From positions 62,001 to 126,000 of the forward strand of contig NZ_JAJAQC010000001.1 in assembly GCF_027604915.1 (NCBI RefSeq): a stretch of 64,000 nt of DNA, written 5' to 3'. Shown in pieces: positions 9,252 through 17,615 of the stretch (positions within the stretch are counted from its first letter, which is position 1; each line of letters opens with the position of its first letter). Below the pieces are notes generated by a model that saw only the letters and a program-made list of their open reading frames with translations, had not been told where the DNA came from and ran no database searches. The translations under genes and the position numbers were made by a program. This DNA is from Streptomonospora mangrovi. GTDB taxonomy: Bacteria; Actinomycetota; Actinomycetes; Streptosporangiales; Streptosporangiaceae.

Positions 9252-9281
9252 CGGCTCCCCGCGCGCTGGCGCGGGGAGCCG
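9252..9281 (-). terminator. Hairpin between rpsB and tsf
   Basis: Perfect 13-bp GC-rich stem with a 4-base loop (arms 9252-9264 and 9269-9281), 18 nt after the rpsB stop on the minus strand. There is no T-tract, so partial termination or mRNA processing and stability is more likely than full termination. Confidence 0.65.
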
Positions 9282-9299
9282 GCGGTCGGCCTGAGGGCC

Positions 9300-10232
9300 T
9301 CAGGACTCCTTGCCGCCCTCGGACTCGGCGGCGGCCTCGGCCGGAGCCGACTCGGCCTCGGCGGCGGCCGGCTCGGCCGGGGCCTCGGCGGCGGCGTCGG
9401 ACGCGGGGGCCTCGGCGGTCTCCGCGGTCTCGGCGGGCGCCGGGGCGGCCTCGGTGGAGGTGCTCTCCAGCAGCTCCCGCTCCCACTCGGGCAGCGGCTC
9501 GTCGCCGGTCTTCTCGGTGTCGGCGGAGGCCGAGGCACCGGAGCGGGCGAGGAGACCGTCGGCGACGGCGTCGGCGATCACGCGGGTCAGCAGGCTGACG
9601 CTGCGGATGGCGTCGTCGTTGCCCGGGATCGGGTAGTCGACCTCGTCGGGGTCGCAGTTGGTGTCGAGGATGGCCACGACCGGGATGTTGAGCTTGCGGG
9701 CCTCGCTGATCGCGATGTGCTCCTTCTTGGTGTCCACGATCCACACCGCGCTGGGCACGCGGGACATGTCGCGGATACCGCCGAGGGTGCGCTCCAGCTT
9801 CTCCTTCTCGCGGCGCAGCCCGAGCAGCTCCTTCTTGGTGAGGCCGGAGGCGGCGACGTCGTCGAAGTCGATCTCCTCCAGCTCCTTGAGGCGCTGGAGC
9901 CGCTTGTGCACGGTGGAGAAGTTGGTCAGCATGCCGCCCAGCCAGCGCTGGTTGACGAACGGCATCCCCACCCGGCGCGCCTGCTCGTCGATGGCCGCCT
10001 GCGCCTGCTTCTTGGTGCCGACGAAGAGGATGGTGCCGCCGTGGGCCACCGTCTCCTTGACGAACTCGTAGGCGCGGTCGATGTAGGCCAGCGACTTCTG
10101 GAGGTCGATGATGTAGGTGCCGTTGCGCTCGGTCAGGATGAAGCGCTTCATCTTCGGGTTCCAGCGGCGGGTCTGGTGCCCGAAGTGCACACCGCTTTCC
10201 AGCAGCTGCCGGATGGTCACGACAGTGGCCAT
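9300..10232 (-). CDS. rpsB: 30S ribosomal protein S2
   Basis: 310 residues. Residues 1-235 are canonical S2: [20 protein letters not shown], then [16 protein letters not shown] and [19 protein letters not shown]. Residues ~245-310 form an Ala/Glu-rich tail, longer than in most bacteria but common in actinobacteria. The ATG at 10232 has an AGGAGG 8 bases upstream; in-frame upstream sequence back to 11387 is antisense shadow. First gene of the rpsB-tsf-pyrH-frr-cdsA operon, preceded by a structured leader. Confidence 0.98.
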   Translation of the reverse strand: MATVVTIRQLLESGVHFGHQTRRWNPKMKRFILTERNGTYIIDLQKSLAYIDRAYEFVKETVAHGGTILFVGTKKQAQAAIDEQARRVGMPFVNQRWLGGMLTNFSTVHKRLQRLKELEEIDFDDVAASGLTKKELLGLRREKEKLERTLGGIRDMSRVPSAVWIVDTKKEHIAISEARKLNIPVVAILDTNCDPDEVDYPIPGNDDAIRSVSLLTRVIADAVADGLLARSGASASADTEKTGDEPLPEWERELLESTSTEAAPAPAETAETAEAPASDAAAEAPAEPAAAEAESAPAEAAAESEGGKES

Positions 10233-10420
10233 GACTCGGTCCTCCTCGTAGGGGCGGCACGGGGGGTCTTCCGTCCCCCGCACCTCGGTTGTTCCTGACG
10301 CCCCGATCACTCCGCCGCACCGCCTGTAGCGGCGCGGACCGTGAGAGCGACCCCTCCTGCGCGAGGAGGCATGTGGGCGTGCGTAGTGGTCGGCTCGAAA
10401 CGAGCCTCTAGGAATTCTAG
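10233..10420 (-). promoter_or_regulatory. rpsB promoter and structured 5' leader
   Basis: On the minus strand a TAGAAT -10-like hexamer lies at 10414-10419; no good -35 is seen. It is followed by two hairpins: GGCTCG/CGAGCC with a 3-base loop (10392-10406) and CCTCCT/AGGAGG (10353-10369), whose 3' arm sequesters a Shine-Dalgarno-like AGGAGG. A leader of about 170 nt before S2 fits autogenous control by S2, as known in other bacteria. The structure is read from sequence; the control mechanism is inferred. Confidence 0.45.
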
Positions 10421-10513
10421 CCGCCCTCCCGACGTCGCGGCGCCCTAGCCGCGGGCGCCCGGCGCTGTCAAGGACCTGCCAAGGACCGCAGCCCGCCCGC
10501 CGGGCCGGCCGCG

Positions 10514-11488
10514 TCAGCGTGCCAGCAGGGCGGGCAGGGCCGCAGCGCGCGCCAACTGCTCGTCGGTGTCGCCCACGGGGCACAGCACCACGGTGTCGGC
10601 GCCCGCCGCGCCGGTCTCGCGGACGCGCTCCAGGCAGCGCTCGGGCGGGCCGCAGGCCGAGAGGCAGTCGATCCAGTCGGCGGGCAGCGCGGCGGCGCGC
10701 TCGGCGGGGGGCAGCGCGGCGACGGCGGCGCGCCGGGGGCCGAGGTCGACGTCGGCCAGGTGGGCGGCCCACGCGGGGTCGGCGACGGGGCCGGCCAGGG
10801 CGGGGCGCAGGGCGTCGCGGGCGCGGCCGAGGTCGTCGTCGGCGTGGAAGAGCGTGTAGGCGGTGATGGTGTGGGGGCTCTCCCGCCCCACCCGGCCGCG
10901 CGCGATGGAGGCGCGCGCCGAGGCCAGGTAGGCGGGCGTGACCGGCTCGGCCAGCACGGTGCCGTCGGCGTGGCGGCCGGAGACCTCCAGCGAGCGCGGG
11001 CCGCGGACCCCGGCGACCACGGGCGGCGGCGGCTCGGGCGGGAACTCCAGGCGCACGCCGTCGAGGCGGACGTAGCGGCCTTGGGTGGTCACGGTCTCGC
11101 CGGCGAGCAGGCGGCGGACGGCGTCGAGGTGCTCGGCCAGCGCGGTGAGCGGTGAGGCGGGCGCGGCGCCGATCTGGCGCATCCAGTCGCGCATGCCGTG
11201 GCCCAGGCCGGCGGTGAAGCGGCCGGGGTGGGCCTCGGCGAGGGCGGCGACCTCCATGGCGGTGAAGGCGGCGTTGCGCGCCACGGCGGGCAGGATGCCG
11301 ATGCCCACGCCGATGCGCTCGGTGGCGGCCAGCGCGGTCGCCGAGGCGGCGATCCCCCCGGCGAAGAAGCAGTCCTCGACCAGCCACAGCTCGTCGAACC
11401 CGGCCTCCTCGACCCGCCGCGCCAGAGCGGCGATGCGGGAGGCGGGGAGCCGGCAGGGGATCTGGAAGCCCAGGCGGAGCCGGTTCAC
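10514..11488 (-). CDS. Luciferase-like (LLM-class) flavin/F420-dependent oxidoreductase
   Basis: 324-residue TIM-barrel oxidoreductase of the bacterial luciferase superfamily. The N-terminus ([28 protein letters not shown]) and the segments [35 protein letters not shown] and [20 protein letters not shown] are typical of actinobacterial LLM enzymes that use F420 or FMN. The substrate is unknown. The GTG at 11488 overlaps the stop of the upstream GNAT gene (GTGA) and has a GAGGAGG, so the two are translationally coupled. The pair occupies one edge of the inverted yraN-M23 block and looks like an accessory insertion next to rpsB. Confidence 0.85.
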   Translation of the reverse strand: MNRLRLGFQIPCRLPASRIAALARRVEEAGFDELWLVEDCFFAGGIAASATALAATERIGVGIGILPAVARNAAFTAMEVAALAEAHPGRFTAGLGHGMRDWMRQIGAAPASPLTALAEHLDAVRRLLAGETVTTQGRYVRLDGVRLEFPPEPPPPVVAGVRGPRSLEVSGRHADGTVLAEPVTPAYLASARASIARGRVGRESPHTITAYTLFHADDDLGRARDALRPALAGPVADPAWAAHLADVDLGPRRAAVAALPPAERAAALPADWIDCLSACGPPERCLERVRETGAAGADTVVLCPVGDTDEQLARAAALPALLAR

Positions 11489-12021
11489 GGCGCCTCCTCG
11501 TGCTGGGGAGCGGGGTCGGGTACGGGATCGGCCAACCGCTTGGCGAACCAGTGGTCGCTGTAGGGGCCGCTGCTGAAGGCGGGCACCTCGGCGTAGCCGC
11601 GCCGCGCGTACAGGCGGCGCGCCTCCACGAGGTCGTGCCGGGTGTCGAGCCGGATCTCGGCCGCCCCGGCTTCGCGCGCGGCCCGCTCGGCGGCGGCCAG
11701 CAGCGCGCCTCCGCCGCCGGTTCCCCGCGCCCGGGGCCGGACGAACAGCCGCGTCAACTCGGCGACGCCTCCGCCCACCCAGCGCAGCCCCACGCATCCG
11801 CCGACGCGCCCGCCGACCCACCCGAGCAGGAACACCCCGGTCGGCGGCGCGAGATCCCCGCTGGGCTCGTCCCGCAACGCGGCGTCGACCTCGTCGCGGG
11901 CGGCCGGACGCCCGTGGTAGCGGGAGACGATGTCGACGTAGTAGTCGCGGAGGACGGCAGCGGCGTCAGGCCCCGAGACATCGGCGGCCACGACACCCCA
12001 CCTGGTGTCAGCACTGGGCAC
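11485..12021 (-). CDS. GNAT-family N-acetyltransferase
   Basis: 178 residues. The GNAT acetyl-CoA site is visible in [20 protein letters not shown], which corresponds to the V-x-P-x-x-R/Q-x-x-G/A pyrophosphate loop, followed by [18 protein letters not shown] and the C-terminal [13 protein letters not shown]. The acceptor is unknown. The GTG start at 12021 gives the full N-terminal strand. The gene ends inside the start codon of the luciferase-like gene, so both should act in one pathway or be delivered as one cassette. Confidence 0.85.
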   Translation of the reverse strand: MPSADTRWGVVAADVSGPDAAAVLRDYYVDIVSRYHGRPAARDEVDAALRDEPSGDLAPPTGVFLLGWVGGRVGGCVGLRWVGGGVAELTRLFVRPRARGTGGGGALLAAAERAAREAGAAEIRLDTRHDLVEARRLYARRGYAEVPAFSSGPYSDHWFAKRLADPVPDPAPQHEEAP

Positions 12022-12210
12022 AACCCCGAATTGTCCCCCACCCCCGCTTCCCGCACCACCCGCGCCCGGGCGTTACCGGTCGGGCCGGTGACGCCCGGGG
12101 CGTGCGATCCGCGCGCCAGGGATGGGCCCGGCGGGTTTTCCACAGGTGGCGGATTCGGGTCGCGGCCGTGTGGGTCGGGCGAGCACGGTGGGGTGTGGAG
12201 GTGATCCACC

Positions 12211-12603
12211 ATGGTCGCTAGGAACGGCCCGCCCCTGCGCGGGCCGGGGGCGCGCCGGGCCGCGCTCGGTGCCCGGGGCGAGGAGGTCGCGTCGGCCTAC
12301 CTGCGGCGGGCGGGCATGCGGGTCCTGGCCCGCAACTGGCGCTGCCCCGAGGGCGAACTCGACATCGTCGCGGGCGAGGGCGCCGTCCTGGTCGTCGCCG
12401 AGGTCAAGACCCGCACCAGCCTGCGGTTCGGCTGGCCGCTGGAGGCCGTCACCGAATCCAAGCACCGGCGGCTGCGGCGGCTGGCGCACCGCTGGCAGGC
12501 CGAACACCGGGCCTGGGGCGTCCGCACCCGCGTGGACGTCGTCTCGGTCCTGCTCCCGCCCGGCGGCCGGATCTTCGTCCGCCACCACCGGGGGGTGGCC
12601 TGA
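12211..12603 (+). CDS. yraN: YraN-family (UPF0102) endonuclease-like protein
   Basis: 130-residue predicted nuclease-fold protein. The restriction-endonuclease-like active-site pattern is present: EGELDIVA supplies the acidic residues and VVAEVKTRTS the ExK. Its biochemical role in the cell is not established. The ATG at 12211 is followed by a basic leader; the stop overlaps the yifB ATG (TGATG). The yraN-yifB-dprA order is the standard actinobacterial cluster linked to DNA uptake and processing, but here it runs on the plus strand, opposite to its usual orientation relative to rpsB and lepB. Confidence 0.93.
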   Translation: MVARNGPPLRGPGARRAALGARGEEVASAYLRRAGMRVLARNWRCPEGELDIVAGEGAVLVVAEVKTRTSLRFGWPLEAVTESKHRRLRRLAHRWQAEHRAWGVRTRVDVVSVLLPPGGRIFVRHHRGVA

Positions 12604-14141
12604 TGGCACTGGCGCGCACCCGCTCCATGGCCCTGCTGGGCGTCGAGGGCCACGTCATCGAGGTCGAGGCGCACCTGGGCGAAGGACCCGCCGGGCTCAC
12701 CCTGGTGGGTCTGCCCGACACCGCCCTGCGCGAGGCGCGCGACCGCATCCGGGCCGCCGTCGTCAACTCCGGTGAGTGCTGGCCCGAGGGCCACATCACC
12801 GTCAGCCTGTCCCCGGCGAGCCTGCCCAAGCGGGGCAGCGGCTTCGACCTCGCCATCGCGGCGGCCGTGCTCGCGGCCGCCGGGGCGGTGCCGCCCAGCA
12901 CGCTGCATCCCGCCGTGGTCCTCGCCGAACTCGGCCTGGACGGCCGCACCCGCGCCGTCCAGGGCGTGCTGCCCGCCGTGCTGGCGGGTGTGCGCTCGGG
13001 CCACACCACCTTCGTGGTCTCCCGGGGCAACGCCAAGGAGGCCGCGCTGGTCCCCGGCATCACGGTGGTGTCGGTGGCCTCACTGGGCGAACTGCTGGCG
13101 CACCTGCGCGGCGAGCCCATCGACCAGGAACTGTTCGGCGACCCCGCCGACCCCGAGGACCCCGCGCCCGCCGAGCGGGACCGCCGCCGCAGGCCCGACC
13201 TCGCCGACGTCCTGGGCCAGCCGGTGGCGCGGCGCGCGCTGGAGATCGCGGCGGCCGGGGCACACCACCTGATGATGGTGGGGCCGCCCGGCACCGGCAA
13301 GAGCCTGCTGGCCGAGCGGCTGCCCACGATCCTGCCGCGCCTGACCGCCGAGGACTCCATCGAGGTCACCGCCGTGCACTCGGTGGCGGGCACCCTGCCC
13401 AAGGGGTCCCCCCTGATCGTGGAGCCGCCGTTCTGCGCGCCCCACCACACCGCCACCCGCGCCGCGATCGTGGGCGGCGGCAGCACCCGGCTGCGGCCGG
13501 GGTGCGTGTCGCTGGCGCACCGGGGCGCGCTGTTTTTGGACGAGGCTCCGGAGTTCGCGCGCGGGGTGCTGGACTCCCTGCGCCAGCCGCTGGAGACCGG
13601 CGAGGTCGTGATCGCCCGCTCGGCGTCGTCGGTCTGCTTCCCCGCCCGGTTCCTGCTGATCATGGCGGCCAACCCGTGCCCGTGCGGCAAGTCCGGCCCC
13701 GCCTGCACCTGCTCGTCGACCCAGCGGCGCCGCTACCTCGCCCGGCTGTCGGGACCGCTGGTCGACCGGGTCGACCTCAAGGTCGAACTCCAGCCAGTCG
13801 CCCACGCCGAACTCCTCGCCGACCGCCCCTACGCCGAGTCCTCGGCCACGGTCGCCGCGCGCGTGACGCAGGCCCGCGAACGCGCCGCCCACCGCCTCGC
13901 GGGCACCCCGTGGTCCACCAACGCCGAGATCCCCGGCGCCGAACTCCGCCGCCACTTCCCCGTCGCGCCACCCGCGCTGAGCATTCTCGCCGCGGCCATG
14001 GAACGCGGCGACATCAGCGCCCGAGGGGTCGACCGGACCCTGCGCGTGGCCTGGACCCTGGCCGACCTCGCCGGCCGCCCCCACCCCGCCGTCGAGGACA
14101 CGGCCTTCGCCTACGCCCTCTGGTCAGGACGCGCCCAATGA
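12603..14141 (+). CDS. YifB/ComM-type Mg-chelatase-like AAA+ ATPase
   Basis: 512 residues: an N-terminal Lon-protease-like ChlI domain (~1-170), an AAA+ core with Walker A GPPGTGKSLLAERLP near residue 225 and Walker B ALFLDEAPEF, and a zinc-finger-like cluster (NPCPCGKSGPACTCSS) within the Mg-chelatase fold. ComM homologues act as helicases that aid integration of transforming DNA. Start and stop are both overlapped by neighbours (TGATG with yraN, ATGA with dprA), so the three genes form one tightly coupled operon. Confidence 0.95.
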   Translation: MALARTRSMALLGVEGHVIEVEAHLGEGPAGLTLVGLPDTALREARDRIRAAVVNSGECWPEGHITVSLSPASLPKRGSGFDLAIAAAVLAAAGAVPPSTLHPAVVLAELGLDGRTRAVQGVLPAVLAGVRSGHTTFVVSRGNAKEAALVPGITVVSVASLGELLAHLRGEPIDQELFGDPADPEDPAPAERDRRRRPDLADVLGQPVARRALEIAAAGAHHLMMVGPPGTGKSLLAERLPTILPRLTAEDSIEVTAVHSVAGTLPKGSPLIVEPPFCAPHHTATRAAIVGGGSTRLRPGCVSLAHRGALFLDEAPEFARGVLDSLRQPLETGEVVIARSASSVCFPARFLLIMAANPCPCGKSGPACTCSSTQRRRYLARLSGPLVDRVDLKVELQPVAHAELLADRPYAESSATVAARVTQARERAAHRLAGTPWSTNAEIPGAELRRHFPVAPPALSILAAAMERGDISARGVDRTLRVAWTLADLAGRPHPAVEDTAFAYALWSGRAQ

Positions 14142-15943
14142 CTCACGACTCCCCTACCGGCCCTCCCCCTGTTAAAGCCGCTTCCGTCCCCGCCCCCGGG
14201 CAGCCGCCGCCCAGTGGCACCCGACCTTCGCGCCGTTCCCGCACCGAAGCCGATCAGATCTCCACCGCGCCCGCGCTTCCTCACCAACCCGAACCGGCCC
14301 ACCCGCCCACCTTCCCCGCCGAGCCGCCCGCACCTGCCGACGCCGTCTCCAGTCGCGAGGCACCCACACCGGCCCCACCCCGCCAACCACAGCCCACCGA
14401 CACAGCGGCAGCAGCAACCGACGTGCGGGAACACCACTCCCCAGGCGCACCCGCCCACGCCGTCTCCGACCGGAAGGCAGCCGCACCGGCGCCCAGTGCC
14501 GACGCCAGCCACACCTGCCAACGCTCCCCGACCGGACGCGCGGACCGCTCTTCCGGTGAGCCGCCCCCGCCCGGGCCGGACGCCGGTACGCCTTCACCCG
14601 GGGGCGTCCACATCCCCGACGACGCAGCGGCGCCGACCGGCCCCGCGCGTACCGCCACGGGCGGTGCCGGCCCCGCGCCCGGCGGCGAGGTCGGCGCCTC
14701 CTCAGGACCGGCCCACACCTTCGGGCCACTCGACAGCGGAGGCAGCGTGGAGAGCGATCACGGCGACGTGCCGTCCGCCCACGACCGGTCCGACGACGCC
14801 GTGGCGCGTGCGTGCCTGACCGCCGTCGCGAGTGCGGGGGATCCGGTCATGGGTGCGCTGCTGGACGAGCACGGGGCGGCGGCGGTGTGGGAGGCACTCG
14901 CGTCAGGGCGGCCGCCCTCGGCGCCGCCGGGGATCCGGCCGGCGGCCTACGCGCAGCGTGCCGCGCGCTGGGTCGAACGCGCCGCCCGGGTGGATCCCGA
15001 CTCCCTGCTCACCGAATCCGCCGACCTGGGCTGCCGCCTCCTGGTGCCCGGAGACCCCGGCTGGCCCACCCAACTGGACGACCTCCGCCTTCACCGGCCC
15101 TACGCCCTGTGGGTGCGCGGCGCCCACGACCTTCGCCACGCGTGCCTGCGGTCGGTCGCGGTGGTGGGAGCGCGCTCCGCCACCCCCTACGGGCGGCACG
15201 TGGCCGCCGACCTCGCCTGGGGACTGGCGCAGCGCTCCTGGACCGTCGTCTCCGGCGGCGCCTACGGCATCGACTCCGCCGCGCATCGCGGCGGACTGGC
15301 GGCGGGCGCGCCTTCGGTGGCGGTCCTGGCCTGCGGCCTCGACCTGGCCTACCCGCGCGGCAACGAGAACCTCTTCGCCGACATCGCGGCGCGCGGCGCC
15401 CTGGTCAGCGAGCATCCGCGCGGCGCGGTGCCCAGTCGGCACGGCTTCCTCATCCGCAACCGGATCATCGCCGCGCTCACGCCCGGCGCGGTGGTGGTCG
15501 AGGCCGGGCTGCGCAGCGGCGCCCTCAACACCGCCCGCCACGCCCACGAACTCAACCGCACGGTCATGGCCGTGCCCGGCCCGGTCACCTCGGCCCTGTC
15601 GGCGGGCTGCCACCGGCTCATCCGCGACTTCGGCGCCACCTGCGTGACCGGCGCGGACGACGTCGTGGAGCAGGTGGGCCGGATCGGCACCGACCTCGCG
15701 CCAGGCCCCGGCAGCGCGCTCGATCCCGACACCCTCGACCCGGAGTCCCGCCGCGTACTCGCCGAGGTCCCCCAGCGCGGCGGCACCGGCACCGCCGCCG
15801 TGGCCGCCGCCTGCGAGCTCGGCCTCGACTCCGCCCTCAGCCGACTCGGCCTGCTCGCCGCCGCCGGTTTCATCGAACGCGGCCCCTCAGGCTGGCGCGC
15901 CCGCTCCGCCCGCCTCACCCCGCAGCCCACCGCCGCCCGGTAA
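14138..15943 (+). CDS. dprA: DNA-processing protein DprA with long N-terminal extension
   Basis: 601 residues, whereas DprA is usually 300-400. Residues ~225-600 are DprA: a helical SAM-like part (PGIRPAAYAQRAARWVERA), the Rossmann core (VAVVGARSATPYGR, VVSGGAYGIDSAAHRGGL, VLACGLDLAYPRGNENLF, RNRIIAALTPGAVVVEAGLRSGAL) and a C-terminal winged-helix DML1-like end. DprA loads RecA onto incoming single-stranded DNA. Residues 1-~220 are almost purely Pro/Ala/Thr/Ser-rich and probably disordered. The ATG at 14138 is favoured by its ATGA overlap with yifB; a start at a GTG just before VARACLTAVAS (near 14801) would give a normal-length protein, so the true N-terminus is uncertain. Confidence 0.9.
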   Translation: MTHDSPTGPPPVKAASVPAPGQPPPSGTRPSRRSRTEADQISTAPALPHQPEPAHPPTFPAEPPAPADAVSSREAPTPAPPRQPQPTDTAAAATDVREHHSPGAPAHAVSDRKAAAPAPSADASHTCQRSPTGRADRSSGEPPPPGPDAGTPSPGGVHIPDDAAAPTGPARTATGGAGPAPGGEVGASSGPAHTFGPLDSGGSVESDHGDVPSAHDRSDDAVARACLTAVASAGDPVMGALLDEHGAAAVWEALASGRPPSAPPGIRPAAYAQRAARWVERAARVDPDSLLTESADLGCRLLVPGDPGWPTQLDDLRLHRPYALWVRGAHDLRHACLRSVAVVGARSATPYGRHVAADLAWGLAQRSWTVVSGGAYGIDSAAHRGGLAAGAPSVAVLACGLDLAYPRGNENLFADIAARGALVSEHPRGAVPSRHGFLIRNRIIAALTPGAVVVEAGLRSGALNTARHAHELNRTVMAVPGPVTSALSAGCHRLIRDFGATCVTGADDVVEQVGRIGTDLAPGPGSALDPDTLDPESRRVLAEVPQRGGTGTAAVAAACELGLDSALSRLGLLAAAGFIERGPSGWRARSARLTPQPTAAR

Positions 15944-16090
15944 GCCCGCTCCCCCATCGTTGTGAACGTCACGGAATCCGCCGCCAGAGCCCGCCGACCG
16001 CCGAACACCCGGACCTTGCCACCACGCTCGTGGCGTCTTGCGGTGCTGACGGGATCGGGTGGGCGTGGTCGGGGGGCTTCTCCCGGTCTC

Positions 16091-16121
16091 GGCGGACGGT
16101 TCTTCGGTGGGACCGTCCGCC
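16091..16121 (+). terminator. Hairpin downstream of dprA
   Basis: Perfect 10-bp stem GGCGGACGGT/ACCGTCCGCC with an 11-base loop, 150 bp after dprA in an otherwise featureless 380-bp gap. No T-run. Probable transcription end of the yraN-yifB-dprA operon. Confidence 0.45.
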
Positions 16122-16241
16122 GGGCAGTGCGGCAGGGGTGCGCTTCCCGGTTCTCGGGGGTGTTCCGTGGTGGATCGGCCGGGGGCGGGGTGAGTAGGTT
16201 GGCCACAGGGGTGGGCGCTCGCGTGCGGCGGTGCGGGGTGC

Positions 16242-16263
16242 GGCGCCGCCTGCGGGCGGCGCC
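16242..16263. terminator. Second hairpin in the dprA-ridA gap
   Basis: Perfect GGCGCCGCC/GGCGGCGCC stem with a TGCG loop, extendable by one C-G pair, about 60 bp before the ridA start. It could be a terminator or part of the ridA leader. The rest of the gap (15944-16323) shows no coding signal. Confidence 0.4.
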
Positions 16264-16323
16264 GGGTGGTCGCCGCGCCGACGCTCGGCCGTCCTGACGG
16301 GATCATCGATGTGGGGAGGCGCG

Positions 16324-16698
16324 ATGCCCAAGAGGTACAGCGATTCCGTGGTGGCCGAGGGGCCGCTCATCTTCGTCTCCGGGCAGACCCCCGTCGGGCC
16401 GGACGGGGGCGTGGCCGGTGACGCCTTCGCGCAGACGCGGCAGGTCCTCAGCAACATCGACGCGGTCCTCGCCGAGCACGGCGCCGGCTCGGCCGACCTG
16501 GTGAAACTCACCTACTACCTGCGGCATGTCGCCGACCTGGACGACGTGCGCGGCGCCCTGGACGAGTACCTGGTGCACGAGCCGCGCCCGGCGGCCACGC
16601 TCGTGGAGGTCGGCGGGTTCGTGGACCCCCGGTTCCTGCTGGAGATCGACGCCGTGGCGCGGATGCCGCGCGGCGCCGGGCCGGAGCCGACCGCGTGA
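16324..16698 (+). CDS. RidA/YjgF-family protein
   Basis: 124-residue small trimeric-barrel protein. Canonical RidA deaminates reactive enamine/imine intermediates of PLP enzymes. The family is recognisable from PLIFVSGQTPVGPDGGVAGD, FAQTRQVLSNIDAVLAEHG, VKLTYYLRHVADLDDVR and the C-terminal PAATLVEVGGFVDPRFLLEI. The terminal arginine of the classic RidA site (usually RxxV) is not obvious here, so it may belong to a non-deaminase subgroup. The ATG at 16324 has GGGGAGG 5 bases upstream. Its stop overlaps the xerC GTG (GTGA). Confidence 0.88.
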   Translation: MPKRYSDSVVAEGPLIFVSGQTPVGPDGGVAGDAFAQTRQVLSNIDAVLAEHGAGSADLVKLTYYLRHVADLDDVRGALDEYLVHEPRPAATLVEVGGFVDPRFLLEIDAVARMPRGAGPEPTA

Positions 16699-17615
16699 CG
16701 GGCGGGGTGCCGCCCGAGCACGAGCCGCTGCTTGAGGACCTGCGCCGCCACCTGGCGGTGGACCGCTCCGACAACACGGTGCGCGCCTACCTCGGCGACG
16801 TCCGGTCGCTGCTGTCCTACCTGGCCGAGACGGGCCGCGCCGTGGCGGAGTTGGATGTCGCCGCGCTGCGCGGCTGGCTCGCCCGGCTGCACGACGACGG
16901 CGCCGGCCGCGCCACCATGGCGCGGCGGGTGGCCGCCGCCCGGGTCTTCACCGACTTCCTGCACCGGGGCGGTGTGCTCGCCCAGGACCCCGGGCCGCGT
17001 ATCGCGGCGCCGCGCGCGCACCGCACCCTGCCCACGGTCCTGGCTGAGGACGAGGCCGCCGCCGCGCTCGCGCCCGAGCCGGCGGCCGACGGCGAGGAGG
17101 AGGCCACACCGGCGGTCGTGCGCCGCCGCGCCGTGGTGGAGGTGCTGTACGGCACCGGGATCCGGGTGGCCGAGCTGTGCGCCCTGGACCTGGACGACGT
17201 CGACCGGGAACGCCGCACGCTGCGGGTCTTCGGCAAGGGCGGCAAGGAGCGGACGGTGCCCGTGGGCGCCCCCGCGCTGGCCGCCCTGGACCGCTGGCTG
17301 GCGGAGGGCCGCCCCCGCATGGCCACGGCCGCCAGCGGCCCGGCGGTGTTCCTCGGCGTGCGCGGTGGGCGCCTGGGCACCCGCACCGCCCGCCGCGACG
17401 TGCACGCCCACATGGCGGCGGCCGGCACGGGTACCGACATCGCCCCGCACGGCCTGCGGCACAGCGCGGCGACCCACCTGCTCAACGGCGGCGCCGACCT
17501 GCGCAGCGTGCAGGAGATCCTGGGGCACGCGTCGCTGTCCAGCACCCAGATTTACACCCATGTCTCGATCGAGCGGCTGACCAGCACCTACAACCAGGCC
17601 CACCCCCGCGCCTGA
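16695..17615 (+). CDS. xerC: Tyrosine recombinase XerC
   Basis: 306-residue site-specific recombinase that resolves chromosome dimers at dif. The N-terminal SAM-like core-binding domain is followed by the catalytic domain with every active-site residue: Arg in YGTGIRVAEL, Lys in FGKGGKERTVPV, His/Arg in PHGLRHSAATH, His in LGHASLSSTQ and the nucleophilic Tyr in IYTHVSIERL. GTG start inside the ridA stop. It is syntenic with dprA in actinobacteria, so it is the housekeeping Xer protein rather than a phage integrase. The 3' end overlaps an antisense extension of the convergent M23 gene by 134 bp. Confidence 0.94.
   Translation: MTGGVPPEHEPLLEDLRRHLAVDRSDNTVRAYLGDVRSLLSYLAETGRAVAELDVAALRGWLARLHDDGAGRATMARRVAAARVFTDFLHRGGVLAQDPGPRIAAPRAHRTLPTVLAEDEAAAALAPEPAADGEEEATPAVVRRRAVVEVLYGTGIRVAELCALDLDDVDRERRTLRVFGKGGKERTVPVGAPALAALDRWLAEGRPRMATAASGPAVFLGVRGGRLGTRTARRDVHAHMAAAGTGTDIAPHGLRHSAATHLLNGGADLRSVQEILGHASLSSTQIYTHVSIERLTSTYNQAHPRA

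Noticed and set aside
16695-17615. XerC as a phage or integrative-element integrase
   Set aside because: It is in the conserved dprA neighbourhood and overlaps ridA; no attachment-site repeats or other mobile genes are nearby.
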